From Stomorhina lunata (taxonomy: Eukaryota; Arthropoda; Insecta; Diptera; Rhiniidae), in contig OW121740.1 of assembly GCA_933228675.1 (NCBI GenBank), positions 2,542,001-2,606,000 on the forward strand: a DNA stretch of 64,000 nt, read 5' to 3'. A model generated the notes under the pieces. It did not search any database and had not been told where the DNA came from. It saw only the letters and a program-made list of their open reading frames with translations. This document shows positions 46,270-57,809 of this stretch, in pieces (position 1 is the stretch's first letter; each line of letters opens with the position of its first letter). Position numbers and translations under genes: made by a program.

Positions 46270-47650
46270 ATTTTAATAACATTTTTTAAATATAGAAAAT
46301 TTCATTAAAATTTATTTATTTAAAAACTTTCATGAACTTTTTTGTATAAAAATTTCATCCTAATTTTTCTATATGAAAAACTTCATTGAAAGTATTTATA
46401 TGAAAAACCTTATCAAAATTTATTTATATAAGCATTTTTCCATGCTTAAAATTTTAATAAAATTTTTCCCTTAATATTTTTATAAACATTTTTCTTAATA
46501 AAAAATTTCATCAACATTTTTAAAAATGGAATATTTACCAAAATTTATGTATCTACATAAAAAATTTTATTGAAAGTTTTCCAGATAATTTTCATCAAAA
46601 TTTCTTTTAAAAATATTATCAGAATTTTTCTTAAAAACTTCAACTAAATTTCTCCGGAAAAATTTAATTGCAAATTGACCAAATTTTAACAAAATTTGTT
46701 TGTATTAAAAATTTAAATAAAATATTTTATTATAAAAAATTTGAATAAATTTTATAACAAATCATCAACATTTTTCTACATATAAAAAATTTTAAGAAAA
46801 TTTCTCCTGAAAAATTTTTATTAAAAAAATCAACACAAACAATTTAATCAAAAGTTATCAATATCAAATTTGATCATACAAAAAATTTCATCAACTTTTT
46901 TTTTTTCTATATGATAATTTTAGCAATATTTTTCTATATAAAAATTTTATTAGACTTGGTTTACATGAAAATCTTTATAAAAATATTTTTATATGAAATG
47001 TTTTATGAAGATTTCTCCTGAAAAATTGCATCAAAATCTTTCTATATGTAAAATTTTATAATAAAAAAATAAAATAAAAATTTTCTACATGAAAAATTTT
47101 ATAAATTTTTTTATGTGAAAAAAAAATTCATCAAAATTATTATAAATTTTTTATTATAAAAAAAAATTCATCACAATTTTTTAACTAAAAATCTTTGCGT
47201 AAATTTTTTCATATAAAAAATTTGATCAAAATTTTAAAATCAGAATCATCTTTATAAAACTTTTTATCAAAATTTCTCTACATGACAAATTTTTTTTTAA
47301 TATTATGTTATACGAAAAATTATATAAATAATTTTCTATATAAAAATTAGATCATCATTTTTTTTATAAAAATCTTCATCAAAATTTTGTCATATAAAAA
47401 ATTGATCAAAATTTCTGCTAAAAAATTCCATACAAATTTTTTTTATTTAAATTTAATAAAATTTTAAGAATAATTGTATGGAAATTGTCCTTCATGAAAA
47501 ATTTTTTCAAAAGTTTGTCTATGTGAAAAATTTTGTCAACACATTTTCATATAAAAAATTTATCAACATTTTTTGTAAAAGCATTTCGTTAAAATTTTTT
47601 TCACATAAAAATTGTCAGAAGTAAAATTTTTCTTAAAAATATGAAAAACT
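46270..47650. repeat. Highly degenerate A/T-rich tandem-like region
   Basis: About 1.35 kb made of irregular units of the form AAAATTTCATCAAAATTTTT, with TCTATATGAAAAA and ACATAAAAAATTT variants. No fixed period can be read. It is probably an old relative of the TCTATAGA-core arrays. Confidence 0.6.
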
Positions 47651-49489
47651 GTAATCAAAATATCAATGTAAAGTTAATTTTTAATAATTACTTAAAATAT
47701 GAAACAAATTTCTTGTTTTTACATAATTTCTTAATAAACAGTTGAATGTTTCAAAAAAATGCTTTCAATTCACCCTATTCCACGCTAGTAATTTTGAGGC
47801 CAGATTTTTGTTACAATTCAAATATATTTTTTTATACTTTTTACGAAAATTTATATTTGACATGTTTTCAATTCTACGCTTGTTCTTTCAATTTACATAC
47901 ATTTATTTACAGCATATTTTTTATTATACTTGTTATTTTAGTTGGGTAAATTTTCATAAATTTGACATGACGTGACAGTGAATAATAATACACGTTATGA
48001 TTTTTGTGCGATTTTAATAATAAGAGTAAAACTCAACAACAGTCAAAGCAATAGTAACAATGTTGCTGTTGCTGTTGCTCTTACTGTTACTGCTGCTGCT
48101 GTAAATGTTGTTTTTGCTATTATTGCTATTTTTTTATATTACAATTTTTGTTACGGTTGTTGTCTGTTGTCATTATTAAGATTATTTTTCATGAAATTTA
48201 CGTAAAATTTGGTACACGGCAAAATAATTTTCAAAATGAACAGTAACAGTATTAACAGCTGCAACAGCAACAACAAAAAAAGAGCATCAATAAAAGAAAT
48301 ATTTTACATAATTTTTTTCGCATATAATATAAAAATTGTTGGCAGTGGCAGGAATTTAAGTGCGTTGTTAACTTTTGTAACTGATTCTTTCATTTATTCT
48401 GTTCTATATTTTTTATGGAATTTTTTTTCAACAATACTCTAAACTCACTTAATAGAGTTGGGGTATTATTTGCTTTACCTGCATAATTTGTATGATATTT
48501 TTGTTTACTTTTGTCAAAAGATTGTTTAAAAATTTCTAAAATATTTTCAACAAAAGACAGTTCCTCTTTTCAGCAAACAGGAACCGGATAATAACAATAA
48601 TAAAAACAAGAGAAGCTTGAAATGAACAGAACAAAAGGCAAAATAACGGGAGTTTAGTTTAATGTCAGCAGGTTGTGGTAATAATGTTGACGTTGCTCAA
48701 ATATTTGTTATTTTTGGGTTATTGTTGCTGCCACTACTGCTTTCGTTGCAAACTCTATTGGCAGTTTAGGCGGATGTTTGGAACTTTAATGGCACCAAAG
48801 GGAAGTCACGCGTACTTTTGTTTATAACTTTAACAAAACAAAAACAATAAAAAAACACAGACGGTGCAAAAAAAATTACATTTGTGTAAAGTTTGTGAAA
48901 TGGTATGAGTACCCTTCATGTGTGTGAAATAATATAAAATTCCTTTTTACATTTACTATTGCATACCGCGTCAAATATGTACGAGTATATGGATGTGAAA
49001 ATATTTTTTACATGTTTTTCTAGTAATTTAGCTCATTTATGTTTGGTAGAGTATTTTATATTTATTTGTAGAGTTTAAATACCTTGACAATACTCACATT
49101 ATGACATACATATATTCAATTATAATATTAAACTAAGATAGGTACACATATATATTTTGATAGCAATTGGGTAAAGTAATGTCATGAATGGCATCAATTC
49201 AAGTCTTAAGATACTATTAAAACAACCTGTCGCTACAGATCTATATTATTATTATTAAAATTTTTTCTGACCTTTTCAATAAAAACGTTCTTTCGATATT
49301 TGATTTATGTCTCTGTTATAATTTAGGATTTTTTTGCATTTCAGTGGATTTTGTGATTTTCAAGAACTTCCAGAAATAGAGGTCCTATTGGAATTTTTTT
49401 CAAATGTGGACAGCTTGTAACAAATTTTGGCTGTCATAGCTTTTAAAACATATTTTAAAGCGGAATCCGTAGTCTACGGAACTGTGGCT
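47651..49489. other. A/T-rich non-coding DNA with simple trinucleotide runs
   Basis: GTTGCTGTTGCT and ACTGCTGCTGCTG runs near 48060-48100 are microsatellite-like. Frames at 47742-48442 are low-complexity and not recognised. Confidence 0.5.
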
Positions 49490-49700
49490 ATTATAAAATT
49501 ATTAGTATTACCAACTTAGAAACCTTCGTCAGTTTATGCGCAATAACTTTGCTTAAGATCATAGCATGATCAAATGCACAGTTTATGATTTAATTAACTT
49601 GAAGCAATTTTCAGTGGCGCCACCTACCGGAACTTGGTCATACCATCTCAGTAATGTTTTCTTAAAATCATAACATGATCAAATGCATAGTTTACTATTC
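49490..49700 (-). repeat. Family B repeat, reverse copy
   Basis: Two units in reverse: AACCTTCGTCAGTTTATGCG, ACTTTGCTTAAGATCATAGC, ATGATCAAATGCACAGTTTA, CAGTGGCGCCACCTACCGGA, then a second shorter unit with ATAACATGATCAAATGCATA. They match the 4295-4690 copy in block order. Confidence 0.6.
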
Positions 49701-50149
49701 TTTAAAGGACATACAGATACACAAACATTCATTTTCATACATATGGATTTATTATTTATTAAATTTTAACTGATTTTCGGGAATGAGATTTTTTTTTAAG
49801 CTATTGTAGAATTCTGACCGATTGTTTCACTGATAAATTTGATATTTCTCGCATATAAATTGTTAATGGTTTTTTTTTCGTCCTTTAGTCAAATGTGGAC
49901 TAATTTTGCGCAATTTCAAAATTCCTTTCCTTATGGATCTATAGTGTTTTCAGCAGAGAGATAGACAAAAATTAATTTTGTTAACATCCATTTTAGTTAG
50001 GATCAAAATTATATGTTACATATTAGAGCGGATTTATTTGCATGGTGCTAAAAGATAGTAAACTACATCCAATTTCAAGACATCAGACAGTCCACTTGAA
50101 TTGGAACACATGTGATTAGACCACATGTGTTCGAGGCTGTAAAAGATTA
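49701..50149. other. A/T-rich non-coding DNA, no gene recognised
   Basis: CTTTAGTCAAATGTGGACTAATTTTG near 49885 recalls the family A body, so a short family A scrap is possible. Otherwise nothing. Confidence 0.4.
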
Positions 50150-50300
50150 AATAATAATGAATATCGAAATCGAATGAACCATGAACTGTATGAGCTATAC
50201 GCAGACATCGATATAGTAAAACTCATTAAAAGTGCAAGAAAATGATCCCGAGGGAACTCGTAGAAGATAACGTACAAAATGTTGGTCCATTTGGATGGCT
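50150..50300 (+). pseudogene. LINE C-terminal scrap
   Basis: From 50156 the plus strand reads NEYRNRMNHELYELYADIDI then VKLIKSAR, which fits the R-x-N-x-ELxELY-x-x-x-DIV-x-x-IK-x-x-R block found after the RT domain in many non-LTR retrotransposons. It then loses frame (AATGATCCCGAGGGAACTCG). Only ~120 bp are recognisable. A related, more decayed scrap lies near 18728. Confidence 0.55.
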
Positions 50301-50543
50301 CTCCATGTAAAGCTTGTAATCATAGTATAAGTCAGAAATTTGAAACGATTAACAAATAAACACAAATATTTCTTTTGGTATTAAATATACTTAAAATCAG
50401 ATCATTTTTTTCAGACTACCTTCTCGAAATTAAAATTTTTTTTCATTTAAACCTACAATTTTTCTTAATTCAAGGCAAATAATGGTTATGACAGTAGAAA
50501 TCGTTTTAGCAATTTTAAATAAAATTGAAATATAATTTATTAT

Positions 50544-50800
50544 ACAAGCCCAGATTTCAAAAGTATCTTTTGAATGCTAATCACAAAACGCCCGTAAGTC
50601 TAAAAAACTAAAACCGTGACCTAACTCCTATAGTTGATCTCGGATATATTTAGAGATACATATATCCGAGATCAACTATAGGAGTTAGGTCACGGTTTTA
50701 GTTTTTTAGACTTACGGGCGTTTTGTGATTAGCATTCAAAAGATACTTTTGACAGACGGGCTTGTCTGACTATAATACATTCTTACTTGTTTCTAATCAA
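50544..50800 (-). mobile_element. Perfect 93-bp-arm palindrome with family A head
   Basis: Arms 50557-50649 and 50660-50752 are exact inverted copies around a 10-base loop. Outside them ACAAGCCC (50544-50551) and GGGCTTGT (50758-50765) also pair. The right flank in reverse reads AACAAGTAAGAATGTATTAT then AGTCAGACAAGCCCG, i.e. the family A head. The inner arm has ACAAAACGCCCGTAAGTCTA, close to the family A body word AAAACGCTCGTAAATCTAAA. It therefore looks like a foldback made by inverted duplication of part of a family A copy. Confidence 0.8.
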
Positions 50801-53324
50801 ATACTAATTTTTCCATACCTTTTGAAAGAAAGAAAAATATGTTAATATTAAATATTTGAATTTCCGTACCAAGAAAATGTTTTTTGTCATTTTCTATTTT
50901 TAAGATAAATTATTTTCCAAATTTTAACAGTAAACTAAATTATTCATCTTCAAAATATCTCGTGTCTTCGAAAATAAATTGCATACTTTAAAATATTATA
51001 TAAAATATCTGACAAATTATGCCTGTCACATACTCAGTAATGAACTTATTTTGCTAAATACGTTTTCAAGCAAAAACAAAATCTTTTCTTTAAACTGAAA
51101 AACTGAGGAAACAGGATATATGTCATATAAAAGAAAGCGTGTGTGTAGATTTTGCTTTTCTTAATTTTGAAAGACGATAACTGAATGCATGAGTAGTATT
51201 TTGGTTTGTTTATGTTTTAAAATAAAAATTCTGTTTCCTTTCAGGTTTCGCTTTTGTTTTTTCCCTTTTAAAGTCAAATTTCCATAAAATTTTGAAAAGT
51301 TTTGCTGAAGTATTTTTTTTCTTTTTTTGGTAATAACACTATAAATGTCTGTAAATGATTAAATTTTCTCTACAAAAATAATTTAACGAAATACTTCTTC
51401 GAATATTGCACAGTAACAAAATGTAAAAGATCCGTTGTATCGGAAATAATTACTTAGGAATTTTTGTCAGCGGAAGTATAACAAATTACTGAAGTCAAAA
51501 GTTACTTAAAGCCTGCGTTATACAGTATCACTATCACAGTTACAGTCTACTCCATTAAATATGTATGACAGTATGTTGATAAATTATTTACTCTAGAACT
51601 AAAAACCAACATACACACATGCAGATTTATGTTTAATATTCTCTGAAGTCAAATTCCTGCAAGAACTATATACCCGCACAGAGCTATAAAGGATATTCAT
51701 TCATATGATGGAAATTTTGAAGGAATTTTAATAATACCGAAGGAACATCATTTACATGCATTGTTTTGGCCTGAGACTGCGAGGGAGTAAGTGAAAGCCA
51801 AATTTTGTTAAATCCGTGTGTATGTATGTGTGTTTATGGCCACATACGAAACACTGTGTCTGTGTTGATAATAATATTTATATTAAACTTGTGGTTTATA
51901 CATGAACAGGCAACATTTTCTTGGTTACTAAAATACATACAAATATGAATTTTACACACATACACGCTTACAGTTTAATAAATAAGTGTACAAAATTAAA
52001 CTTCCACTAAATAAAGCACGCACTCGTACTCTCACTTCTTCTCTCTTAAATATCCATTACTTTTCCTTCATTTTCATAAAAATAATTACATTTTGTTGTT
52101 CTTTAGCTTTTCGATTGCGGTCGGAGTATAAGGAGAGTAGTTGTTTGTTTATCTGGTTTTGTTAGATGGATGGTATCAAATGAATCGTAAGTAACATCGA
52201 ACAGTATAAGGAAATTTGACGATTTATTATGGTTTTTAGACAAATTGAAAATACATACATGCGGAAGAAAAATAAGTAATATTAACAAAAAAATAAAAAA
52301 CGCATTGAATGCTAATCAGGAGGATGTTTGTATTGGAGGTTAATAAGTAAACATAGCATTTTGTTTTCTCATTATCAAGAAAACTTAAATCTATAACATA
52401 TGTATGTATATAAAAAGCAAGAATTCCGAGAAAAAAATTGCATGTACAAAATTTAAAAAAAAAACAAAAAAAAATTTTTTTTGTAAAAATATTTAGTATT
52501 TCTAAAAAAATATTATATAATTTTTTAAGAAACTACAAGGCGGTTGGACAACATTCAGTAAACTGAATACTTATTTCTGCGGCGACAACTCTGCGGACAG
52601 TATTTCAGAAAAATTGCAGTTGAATCCAAAAAAGTATAAAGGAATGCAGCTTTTTACCACCAATAGCCGAAGAATTTTCGTAAATACCACGATCATTAAT
52701 GAAACTCGTGAAAATGAGTATTAAAAGCATTCAGTTGGAATTTGGATGTTAGCAAAGTCGGTTGGTGCTGCTTTGTTAAAAACAATACAAAAACAAAATA
52801 CACATGAAACAAAATCAAAGCAATAGCAATAAAAAACTTATACGGTTCCAGAGAACAAAAAAACATAATAATAAACATTGTTGTCACGACACTGTAATTT
52901 TTGTAAACATTGTTTGAAATAATTGTTACCGAATTGTTCTATACTTTTCGAAACATAAATAGATAATAATATTAAAAAATGTAAGATTTTTATATTTTTT
53001 AGATACAAAAAAATATTTTTTTTGATATTTTTGATACAAAAATATATATATAGCAAATTTTTCTTCAGAAAGAAAAATTAGGAGAAATTAATCCCAATCT
53101 ATTATATTTAGTTATTAATGTAATAGACAGTTTATTGATAAAAGCCTAAAAATGTTTGTGAAGACAATCAATTCCTCGACGCGTTTCGAAGGTTGGTTAC
53201 GCCACATTTTTAGGAAGAATTTTCGTACTCTTAGACAGATCGAAAACCTTGCATTATTACCTTAACAAACACAATCATTACGAATTATGTTTGTAAACTA
53301 AAGGCGTTAAAACGTAGGTCCCTT
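50801..53324. other. A/T-rich non-coding DNA, no gene recognised
   Basis: About 2.5 kb. Poly-A/T tracts near 52450-52500. No gene, RNA or transposon end was seen. Confidence 0.5.
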
Positions 53325-53508
<184 letters not shown>

Positions 53509-53519
53509 TACAAATATAT

Positions 53520-53722
53520 CTCTGTGAAAAATTTTCTATACAAATATTTTTTGTAGAGAAATGTTTTTAAAAATTTTTGATAAAAAAATTTTCTATGGAA
53601 AAATTTTTTATAAAAAAATTTTGAATAAAAATTTTTTATAAAAAAAATATTATATAGAAAAATTTTTTATAAAAAAATTTTTTAATAGAAAAATGTTTGA
53701 TAAAAAAATTTTGATAGAAACA
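53520..53722. repeat. Short A/T-rich array
   Basis: Repeats of the type TTTTCTATGGAAAAATTTTT, TTATAAAAAAATTTT and ATATAGAAAAATTTTTTATA. A small degenerate relative of the TCTATAGA-core satellites. Confidence 0.65.
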
Positions 53723-55334
53723 GTTGAATTTAAATTGAAATCCGATTCATTTTTAAGCAAAAATATTTTCCCTAAAGTTCAAAACTTAGAACATGAAACT
53801 TAATAAAAAATAAACTTGAATAATCTAAGTCGATTTATAGTTAAATTATTGACAAACAAGTTCGACGACAACATCTTACTTGAAAAAATAAAATTTGTTT
53901 ACAATTACTTTATTTTTATTATTAAAATTAGAACTTTGTTTCTGTTTGATTGATGAAAATTCAGGAAAAGGTTTGGTTTGAATTAATACCGGATGTTAAA
54001 AAAAAGTAATAAAAAAATAAAAAAAAAATAAAGTAAAAAGTTGTCTAACTAATAAGAGCATTTTCATATTATATTTTTTCAAAAATTTATAATTATACGC
54101 AATACTAAAATAACAACCTCTTGCTACCGACCCAAAAATCACTGAATCCTTAACCAAAAAAACTCTAATTAATTCTGAAAGGGACGAGAAAAAAAAATAT
54201 AAAAAAATACTTAGTACATCACTCCTTTATAGACAAAAGTTTGTTTTAGAAACAGGAAATTAACATCTTCTTTCACTGCCAGAAACTTTTTTTCAACAAT
54301 TAAAAGCAGCTCAAAGTCCAAAGGAATTGTAAAATCATTATGTAAATTACATGAGATTAAATCTTAAGAAATTATTTTATTTCATTTTCATTTAACATTT
54401 CAATGGGTAAAATGTCGAATTAAGTTAAAATTGTGTGATAGAATATTTAATTGATTGTAAGCAGAAGTAACAACAGCAGCAGCAGAAGTACGAGTATCAG
54501 CTTCAGCTAAAAGTAGAAAATAATAAAAACTACTTTTTCAATTACCAGTGCAACAAAAGAGAACAAAGCAAACACGTTGCAACACCAGGTATTCAACGGA
54601 ACTTCTTCTTCTTCTTAGAGTAGTTCTTTTCATTATTTCCACTCAAGCAGAGAGAGATTTTATATTATTTTAATTTCAAACACAGATTTTACTTTTTTGT
54701 CTGAGTACATAGGGAAAAAATCTTTGGTAAATCCATAGCAATAAATAATTTAGTTAACCATAATATTAATAAAACAAACAATAATACTTTTAAATAATTA
54801 GAATTAATATCAAAATAACTTGAAATTAATATGTGAAGGTTATTTTACATAAGATTTTTTTTCTGTGTACTTGTAAAGAAGTCACAAGAAAAAATTAAAT
54901 GTTTAAAGATATTTTTTAAGCGTTGTATAAGATAGTTTAAAATCACTGAGCTACTGTGAAAAGTGCTTCTTTGTGGAAGATATTAGTTTGTTGTTGCTAC
55001 TGGAGAAAAGATTCGTATTCAATCACGCCATTTAAAGAAAAGAGTAATGCAATGATGATACAACAAAACAGTTTCTGTAAATGTTTCCACTTTCAAAGGA
55101 ATTACATATATTGATATACAATTCGTATACATACAAATAAAATACTCATAAACACAAGCACACACATGTTTTGTATGCATTTTAGCAGTTTTAAGTACCA
55201 GTAGTTTCAAGTTTAAGGGACGGCTCCACAACAAGTGAAACTACCATATCATAGAAATATTTTCATACATTTTTCGCTGATTTCCAAAGCATTACAATAT
55301 TTTTTCACTCCTTACTATTTATATCACCTATATC
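53723..55334. other. A/T-rich non-coding DNA, no gene recognised
   Basis: About 1.6 kb, including AGCAGCAGCAGAAGTA simple sequence near 54475. Nothing else supported. Confidence 0.5.
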
Positions 55335-55853
55335 GGACCGAAAGTGGGGTACAACTCTTAAAAGTCTATTTTGGAGCTTATCCATAGTGTAGAAGAAAGG
55401 GCGAAGGGGCTTATGGGAGACAGTAGAGTAGTCAGCTCTATTGTTTCACTGTTCGATAGCTACTCTTATATAATGCACTCAAACGAAATTAGAGATCTTG
55501 TTTCTAAAAACCATACATTCCTTCGTAGCACACATAATTCAACAAGAGTTCATCTTTGTAATCGATTGACCAGTAGATCGATTCCTACAATATAAATAGA
55601 ACTCAATTATTAGGGGTTGTTCACAAATTACGTAACGATTTTTTCGCAGATTTTTACCTTCCCCCCCTGTGGAACACATTTTAATAGAAATATGCATACG
55701 TAATTCCTTCAGTATAACAAAAGTCATACCCCCCTTCCCCCAAGAGCGTTATGTAATTTGTGAAGCCCCCATAGCCATACAGTAAGAATGTGGAACAAAT
55801 TTCCTACATTGGTTCTAATTACATCAACCAAAGGTTTAAATCGATATCCATAG
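55335..55853 (+). pseudogene. LINE C-terminal remnant split by a MITE
   Basis: The frame from 55371 reads ELIHSVEERAKGLMGDSRVV and later SNEIRDLVSKNHTFLRSTHN. This is the end of a non-LTR retrotransposon polyprotein of the jockey/CR1-like type (LDS-x-x-RRA-x-x-LIGD ... EIRxLxP ... RSTR). After the MITE at 55613-55771 the end continues as SHTVRMWNKFP and LNRYP, stop at about 55851-55853. Parts of the usual ~100-residue block are missing and there are stops, so it is inactive. Confidence 0.75.
55613..55771. mobile_element. MITE, 159 bp, TA target duplication
   Basis: Left end GGGGTTGTTCACAAATTACG; right end TTATGTAATTTGTGAAGCCC, the inverted counterpart. TIRs are about 25 bp with several mismatches near the tip. 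TA flanks both sides (55611-55612, 55772-55773). Ends of the GGGG...TTCACAAATTACGT type are widespread in insect MITEs. It sits inside the LINE remnant and is therefore younger than it. Confidence 0.8.
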
Positions 55854-56999
55854 CATTTGAATATGAAGGGGTGATCCCTGAGTGTTGGTTAAATAAAAAA
55901 ATTAATTCTGGTCTAAACTCTTACGATTGAACTGTAACATATTTTGGTTAATTTTTGCATCGGTTCAGTGGCAAATTATAAAAAAATGTTTTTTAAGTTC
56001 CACCCTAATATAGACATTCACGTACATACACATATGAAGGTATTTTGCAACTAAATATTTAACTTTTTTTGTTCGAATTTGAACAATAAACAGTTGAAGC
56101 AGATTTTCTTTTTAAATTTCCTGAAAACGGAAATCTATTTAAATTGGATTTCATTCTTATTCGAAGAAAGAAAATTCTCATTTTTTTCTTTTAATATTTC
56201 ACATCTTATATGAGTAACAGAAATATAATAAACTGGCAAAAGAAAAGAGTGAACAAATGATTTAGTGCAGCGGAGGCAGAGAAGGAAAGAGAAAGGCATT
56301 ATTTTTGTATGAGAAAAGAGAGGGGAGAATATATAACAGGAAAACAAAACTGCTATTGAAACTTACACACTCACTTATATACCCACATTCACATATGCTC
56401 ACTCATACCATCAAAATTTGATTTAGTTTATAGATGACACACTTACAACCATTTCAAACTAAAAACTAAATGCAACAAATGAAGCAGGAGCATCAGCATC
56501 ATTGCAAGGTAATACTTATTTACTTTGCTACAACTTTTTCTAGTTCTGCTGCTTGAATTTCTGCCTTTTTCATACACTTATGCTCAAGTTGAGTTGTTAA
56601 GGCCTAAAGGATCTTATTATAAAACCATTTAACAATACAGCAATAATAACAGCAACGGCAGCAACATAATAGTGGCTGCAACAGTAGCAATTGCTTAAAG
56701 TTTTGCAACTATAAAAAGTTAACTAGAAATTGCAGCAGCATTAGTTGCTGGGGAGAAATAGAAAGAAAAATTTACTAAGGAAGAAAACAGAAACAGTAAT
56801 ATAATTTCCTTCAACATCAACTTTATTTAGTTTACCTTACGCATTATCGACCTAAAGATGACCAACTTAACAGATATCGGCAATTTTTTTTTTTTTTGTT
56901 TGTTAAAAGGACTAAGACAATTTGTTTTTTTATAAGACTATCTCTACGGAGATGAGATTTTGGTGCCGAAACCACTTGAATGAAATTAAGACTACATAT
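55854..56999. other. A/T-rich non-coding DNA, no gene recognised
   Basis: About 1.1 kb, with CAACAGTAGCAATTGC and GCAGCAGCATTAG simple-sequence runs near 56640-56740. No gene. Confidence 0.5.
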
Positions 57000-57090
57000 A
57001 TTCATACATAATTCCCATGACATTCCAATTGGAACAAAAGAGGTACTTCTCTTAGACAATGAGCTGATTCTATTTCTATCCTAATTCTTA
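57000..57090 (-). repeat. Family E repeat fragment, reverse copy
   Basis: ATTCCAATTGGAACAAAAGA, TACTTCTCTTAGACAATGAG and CTGATTCTATTTCTATCC correspond in reverse to 53325-53408. Extent beyond ~90 bp is unclear. Confidence 0.5.
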
Positions 57091-57249
57091 TCTCCGGCTC
57101 CGAATGGCAAATTCATTAGTTAGAGAAGTTTTGCGTAGCCTAATACTCAATAACCAATGGTAGTTGAGTTATGAGGTAAACCGCTTTTTTTCAAAATTTA
57201 TTTTTTCAAGTGCGTCTGGCCTGTGAACGAACTTGGGACCTCTGGTATG

Positions 57250-57800
57250 TTTCTTCTTCTTGTGTTATCCTTGACTCCCAGTGGAGCATAGGGCCTCAAT
57301 GGTTTCATTCATCAGGATGTTCTTGCATAGATTAGGCACCTCCAAAATCCTTGTACCAGCTGCCGTAGCAGGGGGATCTTTCGCATGATTACGCCTTGGA
57401 GTAGTGTTCTGTAATGTTATTTCTTTCTACGCTTAAAACATCGTAAGCGCTAAGTCGATGGATGATGTGTCCAAAGACAAGAGCCACGTTTGTAAAGCTA
57501 GCCGCTCGATCCGAGACAGACGCCCGCTTGTAGCCGCAAATTACATGCTGAACAGACGCTACAGTTTCGTACTTCACCAAGTACAATTATCTTAGACCCT
57601 TAGACCAAATACGTCGGAATGGCTCCAAGATAACTCCCTCTCACTTTGGCCCTGACCTAGAATCCCACTCGGGTTATTTACCGCATCTTCAACTAGGTTT
57701 ATCAGGTTTCCGGGATGTACCACAAGAAGTGTGATTAGGAATTGAATACAGTTGTTACCTGTTAGCAGGAAACCCAGGCAACAACTGCATCCCATTTACA
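57250..57800 (-). mobile_element. SINE-like retroposon, full copy 2 (551 bp, 9-bp TSD)
   Basis: TCTGGTATG occurs on both sides (57241-57249 and 57801-57809), a clean 9-bp target duplication. In minus-strand sense it starts TGTAAATGGGATGCAGTTGT and ends in GGGAGTCAAGGATAACACAA with a GAAGAAGAAA tail. It corresponds along its whole length to 14599-15150 with scattered differences and small gaps. The last ~40 bp match the 3' end of the LINE at 29494. A- and B-box-like words (GGGATGCAGTTG, TATTCAATTCC) lie ~45 bp apart at the head. The 65- and 67-residue frames are not conserved proteins. Confidence 0.85.
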
Positions 57801-57809
57801 TCTGGTATG

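Noticed and set aside
47742..48442. A series of 67-77-residue frames, considered as a small gene cluster
   Set aside because: They are rich in F, I, Y, N and V, overlap each other, contain microsatellite GTTGCT runs and show no domain; random frames are a better explanation.
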